Positions 45,641 to 55,341 of a DNA stretch of 64,000 nucleotides are shown here, piece by piece. The notes beneath the pieces are model-generated. The model had not been told where the DNA came from, did no database searches, and worked only from the letters and a program-made list of their open reading frames with translations. The stretch covers positions 882,567 through 946,566 of the forward strand of contig NZ_CP036528.1 in the NCBI RefSeq assembly GCF_004331915.1. Reading direction: 5' to 3'. Position 1 is the stretch's first letter, and every line of letters starts with the position of its first letter. The DNA comes from Ureibacillus thermophilus (lineage in GTDB: Bacteria; Bacillota; Bacilli; Bacillales_A; Planococcaceae). Position numbers and translations under genes: made by a program.

Positions 45641-45733
45641 AATATGAGGAAAAGAATGTGTTCGCACCTTTGCATGAAATAGAAAATCTGTAGCAAACTA
45701 AGCCTAGCAAACGAATGTTTGAGAGGTGCAGCA

Positions 45734-47002
45734 ATGGAAAACATCAATCAAATTCCAAAGGATGAAGGAATCGACCATAGTTTAACTCTGTTAAAAGAAG
45801 GTTATGAATATATTTTAAATCGAAGGAAAAATTTACAAACGGATATTTTCGAAACAAGGATTTTGGGTAGAAAAGCCATTTGTTTAGGAGGAAAAGAGGC
45901 AGCCCGATTATTTTATGATGAAACAAAATTTCAACGACAAGATGCGGTGCCAAACCGATTGATTGAAACATTGTTTGGAAAAAATAGTGTTCAGACCCTT
46001 GATGGAGAAGCCCATCAACATCGAAAGAAAATGTTTTTAAATGCCTTGACGGAAGAAAAGGTAGCTAATTTCTTAGATATTGCAAAAATTGAATGGGAAA
46101 AGGCGTTGGATAAATGGTCCAAAAAAGAGGAAATTATTTTTTATGAAGAAGTCAAAACGCTGTTGTGCAAAGCAGCTTTTAAATGGATTGGATACCCTAT
46201 TTATGAAGAAAATGCAGATGTCTTTATGAATGAATTGGGAGCGATGTTTGAATCTTCGGCTGCTATTGGAATAGAGCATTGGATGGGGAGAATTAAAAGA
46301 AATCAAATGGAGAAAAAGATGGAGCAATTAGTAGAACGAATCCGCTCCAATAAAGTTCAAGTCCACCCCGATTCCATCTTGCACCAATTCGTCTTTTATA
46401 AAGACCTCGACGGAAGGCAGTTGGATGCTGAAACGGCTGCCGTTGAAATCATTAATATAGTGCAGCCTGTAGTGGCTATTTCCATCTATATTAATTTTCT
46501 TGTCATGGCATTGGCCCATTTCCCTCATGAAAGAGTAAAATTGAAACAGCATCCGGATTATGCGCATTTCTTTATTCAAGAAGTGAGACGTTTTTATCCT
46601 TTTCTCCCATTTGTTGCGGCAAGGGCAAAAAGCAGTTTCACTTGGAATGGATACGCCATTCAAGAAGGAACATTGGTGTTATTAGACATCTATGGAACGA
46701 ATCATGATCCGAATCTATGGAATAATCCCGATGAATTTCAACCGGAACGTTTTGCCAAATGGAAAGATGATCGTTTCAGTTTGATTCCGCAGGGAGGGGG
46801 AAATGTCAAAACAACCCACCGTTGTCCAGGCGAGCAGCTAACTATTGAAATGATGAATTTAGCTTTGGCCTATTTGTTAAATAAAATGGATTATGAAGTG
46901 CCGGAACAGGATTTGTATATAACAAAGGATGACATTCCAAGCATTCCAAAAAGCAAAGTCATTTTGAGAAATGTCAAAAGACAAAAGGAAAGCATTCATT
47001 AA
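45734..47002 (+). CDS. CYP152-type cytochrome P450 (fatty acid peroxygenase family)
   Basis: 422 residues. The heme-binding loop is RFSLIPQGGG...THRCPGEQLTIE with Cys364, and NSVQTLDGEAHQHRKKMF matches the CYP152 active-site segment (Gln87 at the site of Gln85 in P450-BSbeta). In place of the Arg-Pro pair that binds the fatty-acid carboxylate, residues 244-245 are Gln-Pro (IINIVQPVVAIS). Family enzymes hydroxylate or decarboxylate fatty acids with peroxide, without a reductase. The start is ATG 45734 after GAGAGGTG. No redox partner gene is nearby, as expected. Confidence 0.9.
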   Translation: MENINQIPKDEGIDHSLTLLKEGYEYILNRRKNLQTDIFETRILGRKAICLGGKEAARLFYDETKFQRQDAVPNRLIETLFGKNSVQTLDGEAHQHRKKMFLNALTEEKVANFLDIAKIEWEKALDKWSKKEEIIFYEEVKTLLCKAAFKWIGYPIYEENADVFMNELGAMFESSAAIGIEHWMGRIKRNQMEKKMEQLVERIRSNKVQVHPDSILHQFVFYKDLDGRQLDAETAAVEIINIVQPVVAISIYINFLVMALAHFPHERVKLKQHPDYAHFFIQEVRRFYPFLPFVAARAKSSFTWNGYAIQEGTLVLLDIYGTNHDPNLWNNPDEFQPERFAKWKDDRFSLIPQGGGNVKTTHRCPGEQLTIEMMNLALAYLLNKMDYEVPEQDLYITKDDIPSIPKSKVILRNVKRQKESIH

Positions 47003-47013
47003 ATTTCAAAGGG

Positions 47014-47052
47014 GCTGCCTAGAAAATGGATATAGGCAGCCTGATGTTTTTT
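47014..47052. terminator. Terminator between P450 and nnr genes
   Basis: ggctgccta...taggcagcc is followed by tgatgttttttaa on the plus strand. Confidence 0.75.
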
Positions 47053-47110
47053 AAGGTATTAAAAAGCCCGGCATTAAATATTTCTTGAAATAATAGCCAT
47101 CCTGCAAAAT

Positions 47111-48640
47111 TTATGCTTGTCCAAAAAGCACAGGAATATAATGAATAATATCCATCGGCGTGACTCCAAAATTGGATGTTTGTTTCCCTAATTCCTCAGC
47201 GGCAATGGCATGATAATAGCTTGCACTTAATAAGGCTTTAACGGAATCTTTTTGTTGGGAAACAAAGGATGCAATCAATCCTGTCAGCACATCTCCGCTT
47301 CCACCTTTTCCAAGTGCATCATTTCCATAGGGATTAATCCATAGTTCTCCTTGAGGCGTTGCAATAATGGAGCGATGACCCTTCAACAATAAATAAACGC
47401 CATAAGCAGTTGCAAACTGTTTTGCAACATCCAAACGATTGGCTTCAATTTCCCGGACAGTTTTTCCGGTTAAAGTGGCCATTTCCCCGGGGTGGGGCGT
47501 TAAAATGATATCTCCTTCATAATGCTGCAATTCTCCTAAATGATTTTTTAGAAAATACAATCCATCAGCATCTACAATCAATGTTTGGGTTGTAAGCTTT
47601 TCGAGCAAAGTTCGAATCATTGCATCCCCATTACATTCCCTGCCTAGTCCTGGACCAAAAACAACCGTTTTGTATTTGGAAAAGTCAATGGTTTCAAGGG
47701 CTTTGCTATCAATTGACCCTTTCACATCTGAAAGTGGGAAGAAGAGACTTTCATGGCAAGTTCCAGCAGCATGCGAATAAATGGTTTCAGGTATGGCAAG
47801 GGTGACAAGACCAATCCCCGAATGAAAAGCCGCCTTAGCAGTATAGATGGGTGCCCCGATGTAATATTTGGAACCGCCAATGACTAAACAGTGGCCGAAA
47901 GTTCCTTTATGGCCGTGTTTTTCTCGTTTTGGCAGCGAAGCCTTAGCCTTTTCTCCATCTATCAATTTAGGCAGTTGAAGTTGAAGGATTTCTACAATGG
48001 ATTCGGGAACAGAAATATTTGCAACTTTCCATACCCCAATTACTTTTGGTCCATCTCCAACAAAAAATCCGATTTTTGGCATAGCAAAAGTGATGGTTTT
48101 CTTTGCTTGAATAGCTATATTTCCTATCTCCCCTGTATTGCTGTTAAGGCCAGAAGGAACATCCACGCTGATGACATCTTTATTGGACTCATTTACCGCT
48201 TCAATAATTTTGTCGAAGGGGGAACGTACACCGCCGGAAACGCCTGTCCCCAGCATGGCATCCACAATCACATCCGCTTTTTGAATATAAGCGAAAATGT
48301 CTTCTTCTCCTTCTTGATAACGGTAGAGCGGCAACTGGCGGTTTTTATACACTTGATAATGAACAAGAGCATCGCCTTTCAGCTTTTCTTCTTTTCCAAT
48401 AAAGCAAAGCTTTGTTTCATATCCTAAGTCGATTAAGCGTCTTGCAATGACGAATCCATCGCCGCCGTTATTTCCTTGCCCAGAGATCACTAACACGCGA
48501 GTATGGTGAGGATAATCATTTATGATTTCTTGAACAACAGCATTCCCTGCATTTTCCATTAATACAACGCCGGGCAATCCCAGTTGTTCCATTGTATATC
48601 GATCAAGGGTTTGCATGGATTTTTGGTCGGCAACATACAT
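47111..48640 (-). CDS. nnr: Bifunctional NAD(P)HX epimerase/dehydratase
   Basis: 509 residues. The N-terminal YjeF epimerase domain has GQGNNGGDGFVIARRL and VDAMLGTGVSG. The C-terminal ribokinase-like dehydratase has HKGTFGHCLVIGGS, DADGLYFL, LTPHPGEMATLTG and the catalytic GKGGSGDVLTG. Together they repair hydrated NADH and NADPH using ADP or ATP. It is a single-gene unit. Confidence 0.95.
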   Translation of the reverse strand: MYVADQKSMQTLDRYTMEQLGLPGVVLMENAGNAVVQEIINDYPHHTRVLVISGQGNNGGDGFVIARRLIDLGYETKLCFIGKEEKLKGDALVHYQVYKNRQLPLYRYQEGEEDIFAYIQKADVIVDAMLGTGVSGGVRSPFDKIIEAVNESNKDVISVDVPSGLNSNTGEIGNIAIQAKKTITFAMPKIGFFVGDGPKVIGVWKVANISVPESIVEILQLQLPKLIDGEKAKASLPKREKHGHKGTFGHCLVIGGSKYYIGAPIYTAKAAFHSGIGLVTLAIPETIYSHAAGTCHESLFFPLSDVKGSIDSKALETIDFSKYKTVVFGPGLGRECNGDAMIRTLLEKLTTQTLIVDADGLYFLKNHLGELQHYEGDIILTPHPGEMATLTGKTVREIEANRLDVAKQFATAYGVYLLLKGHRSIIATPQGELWINPYGNDALGKGGSGDVLTGLIASFVSQQKDSVKALLSASYYHAIAAEELGKQTSNFGVTPMDIIHYIPVLFGQA

Positions 48641-48835
48641 AAAAACCCCTCCTTTACATAAGATATTTTTGAAAATCTTTTCCTTTACTTAATTCTACAA
48701 TAATCCGTTTTGTCGCAAGTGTGAAACTTCTGGGAAAAAAAAGAAGTCTAATGTTGATAGGTTTGACTAACAGAAGGAAGAACTTCATAATGAAAGAGTT
48801 AATGTGAAATTTAAAATACATAAGGAGCAGTAAAA

Positions 48836-49450
48836 ATGGAAACATGGATTCAGAGAATCATGGAGGATTTTGGATATATAGGCGTCTTCTTATTAATTAT
48901 GTTAGAAAACTTGTTTCCTCCAATTCCCTCAGAGGTCATTTTAACCTTTGGCGGCTTTATGACGACTTTTACGGATTTAACGGTTACGGGAGTCATTATT
49001 GCTTCAACCCTTGGATCGGTGGCGGGAGGAATTATTTTATACGGCATTGGTTTGCTGTTGGATGTGGAGCGTCTTGTCAAAATCGTTGATAAATACGGGC
49101 GCATTTTAAGATTAACGAGAAAAGATGTTTATAAAGCGGATGCTTGGTTTGACCATTACGGCTTTTGGACAGTCTTTTTCGGCCGATTTGTACCGGTCAT
49201 CCGCAGTTTAATCTCCATTCCGGCCGGTATGAGCAATATGAAGTTTTGGCTGTTCCTTTTATTGACGACGTTGGGAACTTTGATTTGGAATACGGTGTTG
49301 GTGCATGTTGGGGCTGCCCTTGGAGATAATTGGACAAAAATTGTAGAAGTGATGGATGTTTATTCGCATATTGCATATGTTGTGATTGTCATTGCTTTTT
49401 TACTATTTGTGATATGGTACGTCCGGAAAAAGCAGTTTTTAAAAAAATAA
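48836..49450 (+). CDS. DedA-family membrane protein
   Basis: 204 residues with about five membrane segments. MLENLFPPIPSEVILTFGGFM, GRFVPVIRSLISIPAGMSNMKFWLF and the terminal GTLIWNTVLVHVGAALGDNW are the DedA hallmarks (acidic residue early, FxGR...R later). Family members move lipid carriers such as undecaprenyl phosphate or maintain proton motive force. AAGGAGCAG precedes ATG 48836. Confidence 0.93.
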   Translation: METWIQRIMEDFGYIGVFLLIMLENLFPPIPSEVILTFGGFMTTFTDLTVTGVIIASTLGSVAGGIILYGIGLLLDVERLVKIVDKYGRILRLTRKDVYKADAWFDHYGFWTVFFGRFVPVIRSLISIPAGMSNMKFWLFLLLTTLGTLIWNTVLVHVGAALGDNWTKIVEVMDVYSHIAYVVIVIAFLLFVIWYVRKKQFLKK

Positions 49451-49463
49451 AGATCATGTTATA

Positions 49464-49727
49464 GAGGCTGGGACATAAACAAAAAATGAAAGGGGCAGTT
49501 GAAAGAGTTTTGATAAAAAATTGAACTAACGAAAAATTGATTGGCGTGACGGGGCAAGTTTCTGTCGCGCACGCTTAGTCGCAAAGCGGAGCAAGCTCAA
49601 GGAAGTAAATTCAAAGCTTTCCTGCAACAATCCCTCTCGAGACCACGAGGAGCGAAGGAATGAATCAGAGGAAGGCCTGCGGAAAGCGTCCCCGGAACGG
49701 AAATCAATTTTGATAACATATCAAAAA
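49464..49727. repeat. Palindromic-ended intergenic repeat, copy 4
   Basis: It starts gaggctgggacataaac, carries the alternative core (gcaagctcaaggaag, ccctctcgagaccacgagg) found in copy 3, and loses its far end. Instead of the inverted tip it runs into a second direct gaggctgggaca at 49729. Confidence 0.85.
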
Positions 49728-49728
49728 A

Positions 49729-49800
49729 GAGGCTGGGACAAAACTAGCTTCTAGATAGGAAAAAGGAGAATTTGAGCCAACTCAAATTCTCCTTTTTCCA
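49729..49800. terminator. Hairpin at the end of an IS1182-like remnant
   Basis: After gaggctgggacaaaactag comes the long hairpin ggagaatttgag/ctcaaattctcc flanked by A and T runs. Such a hairpin could belong to the end of the IS1182-type element whose internal fragments follow, though those fragments are from the middle of the gene. Confidence 0.5.
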
Positions 49801-49813
49801 TTTATCCCCATAA

Positions 49814-50210
49814 CAATTAATAGACTTCATTCTACGAAAACAAAAATACCAAAAAGACTTGGACATCTTGGGGGAACGGAACAGTTATTCCAAAACAGAT
49901 CAAGATGCGACGTTCATGCGAATGAAAGACGACTATATGAAAAACGGTCAATTGAAAGCTGGATACAATGTACAAATCGCAACAGAAGGTCAATACGCAC
50001 TAGCTTATAACAAACAATTAATAGACTTCATTCTACGAAAACAAAAATACCAAAAAGACTTGGACATCTTGGGGGAACGGAACAGTTATTCCAAAACAGA
50101 TCAAGATGCGACATTCATGCGAATGAAAGACGACTATATGAAAAACGGTCAATTGAAAGCTGGATACAATGTACAAATCGCAACAGAAGGTCAATACGCA
50201 CTAGCTTATA
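49814..50210 (+). repeat. 201-base in-frame tandem duplication in a transposase fragment
   Basis: caattaatagacttcattct recurs at 49814 and 50015, period 201 bases (67 codons). The two copies differ at about one position (gacgttcatg versus gacattcatg), so the duplication is recent. Confidence 0.9.
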
Positions 50211-50713
50211 GCATAAATGAAAAGAAATCAGCGGTCGACCGTCCATGGAAACGTAAGTTTCTAGGATTTAGCTTTACCTATCATAAAGAGCCAAAGGTTC
50301 GTATCGCAAAAGAAAGCCTTAAACGAATGAAGAATAAAGTTCGTGAAATCACATCACGCAAGATGCCCTACCCGATGGAATACCGCATTCAGAAACTGAA
50401 TCAATATCTAATGGGATGGTGTGGATATTTTGCGTTAGCAGACACCAAATCTATATTCCTTGAATTAGACAAATGGATTCGTAGAAGACTTCGAATGTGC
50501 CTATGGAAGAACTGGAAGAAACCGAAAACAAAGATACGCAACCTTATTCAACTTGGCGTACCACAATGGCAAGCGTATGAATGGGGAAATACTCGGAAGG
50601 GTTATTGGCGTATTTCAAATAGTCCAATATTACACAGAACCCTTGGTAACTCCTATTGGAGAAACCAAGGGCTGAAAAGTCTTGAAGCTCGTTATGAAAA
50701 CTTGCGTCAATGA
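49859..50713 (+). pseudogene. Chimeric frame: IS1182 transposase fragments fused to group II intron maturase C terminus
   Basis: 284 residues in one open frame. Residues 1-118 are two copies of an IS1182-family transposase segment ([20 protein letters not shown]...[10 protein letters not shown]). From about residue 123 the frame becomes the C-terminal maturase/X domain of a group II intron protein ([51 protein letters not shown]). It is a scar of two mobile elements, not a gene of known function. A weak binding site (cttgggggaacgg) lies inside the repeat, so expression is possible but not expected. Confidence 0.85.
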
Positions 50714-50793
50714 TCTTAATTGAACCGCCGTATACGGAACCGTACGTACGGTGGTGTGAGAGGACGGGAGTTAATCGCTCCCTCCTACTCGAT
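50214..50793 (+). mobile_element. 3' part of a group II intron
   Basis: The maturase C-terminal coding part is followed by the intron's 3' end: gaaccgccgtatac...gtacggtggtgtgagaggac (domain V-like) and ctccctcctactcgat (domain VI and 3' border near 50793). The 5' part is missing, replaced by IS1182 sequence. The 3' border lies 3-6 bases from the hemQ stop codon on the other strand. Confidence 0.85.
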
Positions 50794-50796
50794 ACA

Positions 50797-51546
50797 TTAT
50801 TTGACGTTTACAAGTTTTGTAAATTTTTCTTTATCTAATAAAGTACCTACAAGGAATTCGCCAAATTCGCCAAAGCGGGCGGAAGCTTCATCAAATCGCA
50901 TTTCATATACAATTTTCTTAAATTGCAGCATATCGTCGGAGAAGAGTGTTACGCCCCATTCATGGTCGTCTAAACCAGTGGAGCCTGTAATTATTTGTTT
51001 CACTTTGCCTGCATATTTGCGGCCGATTTCGCCATGAGAGCGCATTAATTTGCGGCGTTCATCCATTGGCAACATATACCAGTTGTCATCTAATAGACGG
51101 CGTTTGTCCATTGGATAGAAACAAATATATTTTGTTCGTGGGAGTTCCGGATATAAACGGGAACGAACATATGGGTTTTGATATGGATCTTCGTCAGAAT
51201 CGCCTAAATAGTTGGAAAGTTCCACAACAGAGAAATAAGTATATGTTGGAATCGTATAATCAGCAATTTTTAATTTATTAAATTCATTTTCTAATTCTTG
51301 GATTTCTTCAGGCGTTTCGCGAAGAATCATTAACATAAAGTCCGCTTTTTGTCCGATTGTAGAATAAAAAGCATGGGAGCCAGTTTTTGCTTGGTGAACT
51401 TCCTCTAATTTATCAAGGTATTCGTAGAATTCATCTAATGCTGCTTGACGTTCTTCTTCAGGGAGCAATTTCCAAGAAGTCCAGTCGATAGCGCGATAAT
51501 CATGTAGGCAGTACCAGCCGTCTAAAGTAAATGCTGCTTCGCTCAT
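50797..51546 (-). CDS. hemQ: Coproheme decarboxylase HemQ (ChdC)
   Basis: 249 residues, a dimeric ferredoxin-like fold. The radical tyrosine Y144 is in [13 protein letters not shown] and the heme histidine H171 in [17 protein letters not shown]. It converts coproheme to heme b with peroxide, the last step of the Gram-positive heme pathway. In B. subtilis (ywfI) it is followed by pta and lipL; here lipL is divergent and pta is absent. Confidence 0.96.
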   Translation of the reverse strand: MSEAAFTLDGWYCLHDYRAIDWTSWKLLPEEERQAALDEFYEYLDKLEEVHQAKTGSHAFYSTIGQKADFMLMILRETPEEIQELENEFNKLKIADYTIPTYTYFSVVELSNYLGDSDEDPYQNPYVRSRLYPELPRTKYICFYPMDKRRLLDDNWYMLPMDERRKLMRSHGEIGRKYAGKVKQIITGSTGLDDHEWGVTLFSDDMLQFKKIVYEMRFDEASARFGEFGEFLVGTLLDKEKFTKLVNVK

Positions 51547-51735
51547 TACATAAACACTCCTTCGAATTGATAATCATTCACAGTTATCATCTTAGCATAA
51601 ATTATAAAATATTCCTTCGAATAATGCTTCAAAATAATGAACCTTTCATAAATTCGTCCACTTTTATTCACAATTGATTTTGTGTATCCTAAAACTATAG
51701 TTTGCACGTTAATCATTTTGTGAGGAGTATAAGGA

Positions 51736-52569
51736 ATGCATTCAATGTTAAAGCAAAAAACGTGGCGTTTCATCGATCAATCCATGTCCTGTCATCGAAC
51801 TCCCCTGGAATCTTTCGCAATGGATGATACGCTTTGTCATTTAGTCGGTCAAGGTTTGTCCGCACCTGTTGTCCGCACTTGGGTTCACCATCCATATGTT
51901 GTGTTGGGTATTCAAGATCATCGTATGCCTTTTATTCAAGAGGGTATTGAGATGTTAAAAAAAGCTCATTATGAAGCCATTGTAAGAAATTCCGGCGGGC
52001 TTGCCGTTGTGCTGGACAAAGGAATTTTAAATATTTCCATCGTACTTTCTGAAGCGCCTGGTTCTATTAGTATTCATACTGGGTATGAAGTGATGCTGCA
52101 ATTTGTGAAACTCTTATTTCCAGAAGCAGCTGAAGAGATTCAAGCTTATGAGATTGTCGGTTCTTATTGCCCGGGTTCCTATGATTTGAGCATCGGAGGA
52201 AAGAAATTTGCTGGAATCTCTCAGCGCAGATTGCGAAACGGTGTGGCTGTACAGATTTATTTATGTATTGAGGGAAGTGGAAGCGAGCGGGCGGAATTAA
52301 TTAAAGAATTGTATGAAACGAGTTTAAAAGGGAAAGAGACAAAATTTCAGTATCCGAAAATTCAACCGGACGTGATGGCAAGTTTAAGTGAGTTGTTAAA
52401 TCGTCCGATTACCGTTCAAGAAACAGTCATTCAAGTTCAGCAACTGCTCGCTTCGCTGTCTGAAAAAGTATTGTTCCAACCGCTTGAAGGCGACGAATTA
52501 GAATTATATTCTTTTTATTTAAAAAGAGTGTTGGAGCGGAATGAAAAAATGCTTGGAAAAAATACGTAG
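51736..52569 (+). CDS. lipL: Octanoyl-[GcvH]:protein N-octanoyltransferase LipL
   Basis: 277 residues of the lipoate-ligase fold. The catalytic Cys145 is in VGSYCPGSYDLSIGGKK, with the conserved lysine at 157 (KKFAG). RNSGGLAVVLDKGILNIS is the substrate-binding strand. It moves octanoyl groups from GcvH to E2 subunits. AGGAGTATAAGG precedes ATG 51736. It is divergent from hemQ over about 190 bases. Confidence 0.9.
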   Translation: MHSMLKQKTWRFIDQSMSCHRTPLESFAMDDTLCHLVGQGLSAPVVRTWVHHPYVVLGIQDHRMPFIQEGIEMLKKAHYEAIVRNSGGLAVVLDKGILNISIVLSEAPGSISIHTGYEVMLQFVKLLFPEAAEEIQAYEIVGSYCPGSYDLSIGGKKFAGISQRRLRNGVAVQIYLCIEGSGSERAELIKELYETSLKGKETKFQYPKIQPDVMASLSELLNRPITVQETVIQVQQLLASLSEKVLFQPLEGDELELYSFYLKRVLERNEKMLGKNT

Positions 52570-52600
52570 ATGAGCTTTAATTCGGCACATCTACGTTTTC
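52564..52600. terminator. Terminator between lipL and rsfA
   Basis: acgtagatg/catctacgt with T residues after it on the plus strand overlaps the end of rsfA at 52577. Confidence 0.7.
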
Positions 52601-53248
52601 TATGCTAGATTGTTGCTGCTGGGATTGGATGTGTGAGTAATCAGCAACTAAATTGCCGTTTTTCTCCATTTTAAATACTGGTGCAATGCGTGGTTCTTCA
52701 TCTTCCAATGCAACTAGCCTGCGAGCGCGGTTCATAATTTGAACAAATTGCTCATAGTCTTCGCGGATTTGTTTATTTTCAGCGCGCCATTTTTCCACTT
52801 CTTTTTCTAATTCTTTTATTTTTTCAGTAGCAGAGTTGGCAATTTGGCGCCATTTTGTGGCTTCGGTGTCAGTGCCGCCTTGAGATTGCAAACGCAATAA
52901 ATAAGCAATAACAATATCTAAATTCATATCAGATAAGGAAATAGGCTTTGATTCTTCGTTTGAGTTAGGAAGCAAATAAACGCCTGGAGAACGTCTTCTG
53001 CCGTTCATTCCTAATAATTTCATGCGCTCTTTGCGGATTCTTTTTGCTTCTTCTAATTCTTTTTCATAGCGTTTGCGGACAACTGCATTCCAGCGAAAAC
53101 CGCAAGCTGCCGGAGTTCGATTTAATTTGTCTCCCGCTTCTTCAAAGGCATTCAGCTGAGTGCTTCCTTCTTTGACGTGTCTTAAAACCGCTTCTGCAAG
53201 CAGTTCATCATTTTCTTTTAACCATGCATCTTGTCTTAATTTTGCCAT
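52577..53248 (-). CDS. rsfA: RsfA-family prespore transcriptional regulator
   Basis: 223 residues. The N-terminal Myb/SANT-like domain ([55 protein letters not shown]) and the long coiled coil ([25 protein letters not shown]) match RsfA. In B. subtilis it fine-tunes SigmaF-dependent genes in the forespore and also lies near lipL and ywfO. The strong AGGAGG precedes ATG 53248. Confidence 0.9.
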   Translation of the reverse strand: MAKLRQDAWLKENDELLAEAVLRHVKEGSTQLNAFEEAGDKLNRTPAACGFRWNAVVRKRYEKELEEAKRIRKERMKLLGMNGRRRSPGVYLLPNSNEESKPISLSDMNLDIVIAYLLRLQSQGGTDTEATKWRQIANSATEKIKELEKEVEKWRAENKQIREDYEQFVQIMNRARRLVALEDEEPRIAPVFKMEKNGNLVADYSHIQSQQQQSSIENVDVPN

Positions 53249-53500
53249 CGTGTAACCTCCTGTTATTAATGTAGTAGTTTCTTATTGTCAAAACATATCC
53301 TGTCCAACAAGTTCCAATTTTATTCATTTTTCTGAATAAATTTTTATATGAATTTATGAAAAAGAAGAAATTCAGCCCTTTGATGGATATTTGTCCTTTT
53401 CACTTGAATGCAAGTGTTGGTATAGTCTAAAATATCTTTTAGGCTAAAAAGGAAATCACAAGTTTTTTGAATTTGAATAATAGAAAGGATTGTTGACCTT

Positions 53501-53731
53501 ATGGCGGCAAACGAATTTAGAGTTTGTGATGAATGTCAAGCCGTCAATTTAAAAACGCTCATTCCAAAATTGAAAAAATTAGATCCCGATGCAACAATTG
53601 TGATTGGTTGCCAATCTTATTGCGGACCTGGTCGCAAAAAGACTTTTACTTTTGTGAATGGAAGACCCGTCAATGCATTAACGGAAGAAGAATTAATGGA
53701 AAAAGTAAAAGCCAAATTAAAAATCGATTAA
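53501..53731 (+). CDS. DUF1450 cysteine-containing protein
   Basis: 76 residues. [10 protein letters not shown] and [20 protein letters not shown] are the family marks; the four cysteines could bind a metal or iron-sulfur cluster. Function unknown. GAAAGGATTG precedes ATG 53501. A terminator follows. Confidence 0.85.
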   Translation: MAANEFRVCDECQAVNLKTLIPKLKKLDPDATIVIGCQSYCGPGRKKTFTFVNGRPVNALTEEELMEKVKAKLKID

Positions 53732-53732
53732 A

Positions 53733-53776
53733 AACAAGCTACTTTCTATCATGGTAGAAGGTAGCTTGTTTTATTT
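53733..53776 (+). terminator. Terminator after the DUF1450 gene
   Basis: aaaacaagctacttt...gaaggtagcttgtttt is followed by a T-run. Confidence 0.9.
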
Positions 53777-53904
53777 TTTAGATTTTAGGAAACTCTATTT
53801 GCAAAACTTCCGGGAATCGCGGCACCGAACAAAGAAACGTGTAAAAAAAATAAAAAATTCTTTATAATAAATAGTAAGAATTGGAAGAAACGAGGTGCAG
53901 TCTA

Positions 53905-55203
53905 TTGAAAGAATATGCTAAGCAAAAACTGCCGGAAGAAAAAGTGTTTAAAGATCCCGTGCACCGATATGTTCATGTTCGAGATCAAGTGATTTGGGAT
54001 TTAATTGGCACTAAAGAATTTCAGCGTTTACGCAGAATTCGCCAGCTAGGCACGACGTATCTTGTATTTCATGGTGCAGAACATAGCCGATTCAATCATT
54101 CATTAGGGGTATATGAAGTTGTTCGACGTATCGTTGACGATGTATTTCATGGAAGACCTGATTGGAATGAGGATGAACGTCTTCTTGTGTTATGTGCAGC
54201 CCTGCTTCATGATTTAGGCCACGGTCCATTTTCCCATGCTTTCGAAAATGTTTTTAAAACGGACCATGAATATTTTACAAGACAAATTTTATTGGGAGAT
54301 ACTGAAGTCAATGCGGTGTTAAAACGAGTATCAGATGATTTTCCGGAGAAAGTGGCGCAAGTGATTGAAAAAACCTATGAAAATCAACTTGTGGTAAGTC
54401 TTATTTCCAGCCAAATTGATGCGGACCGGATGGATTATTTGCAAAGAGATGCCTACTATACAGGCGTCAGCTACGGCCACTTTGATATGGAAAGAATTCT
54501 TCGCGTCATGCGTCCAAGAAAAGGCAAAGTGGTCATCAAAGCAAGCGGCATGCATGCGGTGGAAGATTATATTATGTCCCGTTATCAAATGTATTTGCAA
54601 GTTTATTTTCACCCGGTGTCTCGAAGTGCAGAAGTATTATTAAACAATATTTTGAAACGGACAAAGCATTTGTATGAGCAAGGCTATCAATTTGCAGTGG
54701 AGCCGATTCATTTTAAGTCTTTTTTTGAAAACAAGATTACAGTGGAAGATTACTTGGAGCTGGATGAGTATTTATTAGTTACCTATTTCAAAATGTGGAT
54801 GAAAGAAAAAGATCCGATTTTAAGTGATTTAAGTATGAGATTCATCACTCGTAAATTGTTTAATTATATTAATCTCAACCCGGAGGAAGAGCCAGAGCGC
54901 TTTGAAAAATTAAAAGAATTATTCCAGCAAGCTGGTGTAGATACAGAATACTATATTTATCATGATTGCACATCGGACTTGCCTTATGATTACTATGAAC
55001 CAGATAAAGAAACAAATCGTTTTCCAATCTTTTTAGAAATGCCTAATGGCGACATCCGCGAGCTGTCTCAAGAATCTTTTATTGTTGATGCCATTGCTGG
55101 GCGAATGAAAAAGGACCATAAAGTGTATTATCCAAAAGAACTATTAATGGAACCTGCATTAGATTCAAATATAAAACAAGAAATCGAAAAACTGTTAATA
55201 TGA
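53905..55203 (+). CDS. ywfO: HD-domain phosphohydrolase YwfO (SAMHD1-like)
   Basis: About 432 residues. The metal site is H in GAEHSRFNHSLGV, HD in LLHDLGHGPFSHAFE, and a later Asp in SSQIDADRMDYLQRDAYYTG. This dGTPase/SAMHD1-like group hydrolyses nucleoside triphosphates or ppGpp-like substrates; the preferred substrate of this protein is not known. The start TTG 53905 is 6-8 bases after GAGGTG; the longer frame overlaps that site. Position beside rsfA agrees with B. subtilis. Confidence 0.9.
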   Translation: MKEYAKQKLPEEKVFKDPVHRYVHVRDQVIWDLIGTKEFQRLRRIRQLGTTYLVFHGAEHSRFNHSLGVYEVVRRIVDDVFHGRPDWNEDERLLVLCAALLHDLGHGPFSHAFENVFKTDHEYFTRQILLGDTEVNAVLKRVSDDFPEKVAQVIEKTYENQLVVSLISSQIDADRMDYLQRDAYYTGVSYGHFDMERILRVMRPRKGKVVIKASGMHAVEDYIMSRYQMYLQVYFHPVSRSAEVLLNNILKRTKHLYEQGYQFAVEPIHFKSFFENKITVEDYLELDEYLLVTYFKMWMKEKDPILSDLSMRFITRKLFNYINLNPEEEPERFEKLKELFQQAGVDTEYYIYHDCTSDLPYDYYEPDKETNRFPIFLEMPNGDIRELSQESFIVDAIAGRMKKDHKVYYPKELLMEPALDSNIKQEIEKLLI

Positions 55204-55341
55204 CTGGAATGATGCAGTCTGATTCGTATTTCTTATGAGAAAAACGGATAAAGGAGAAACATTCCATATCAAATTCTTATAATATTCGGCAAAAATTATA
55301 TTATAATAGACTGTGACTACTTCAGAGAAAGGAAAAGCAAC

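Noticed and set aside
47891-48427. 178-residue plus-strand reading frame
   Set aside because: It is the shadow of nnr on the opposite strand.
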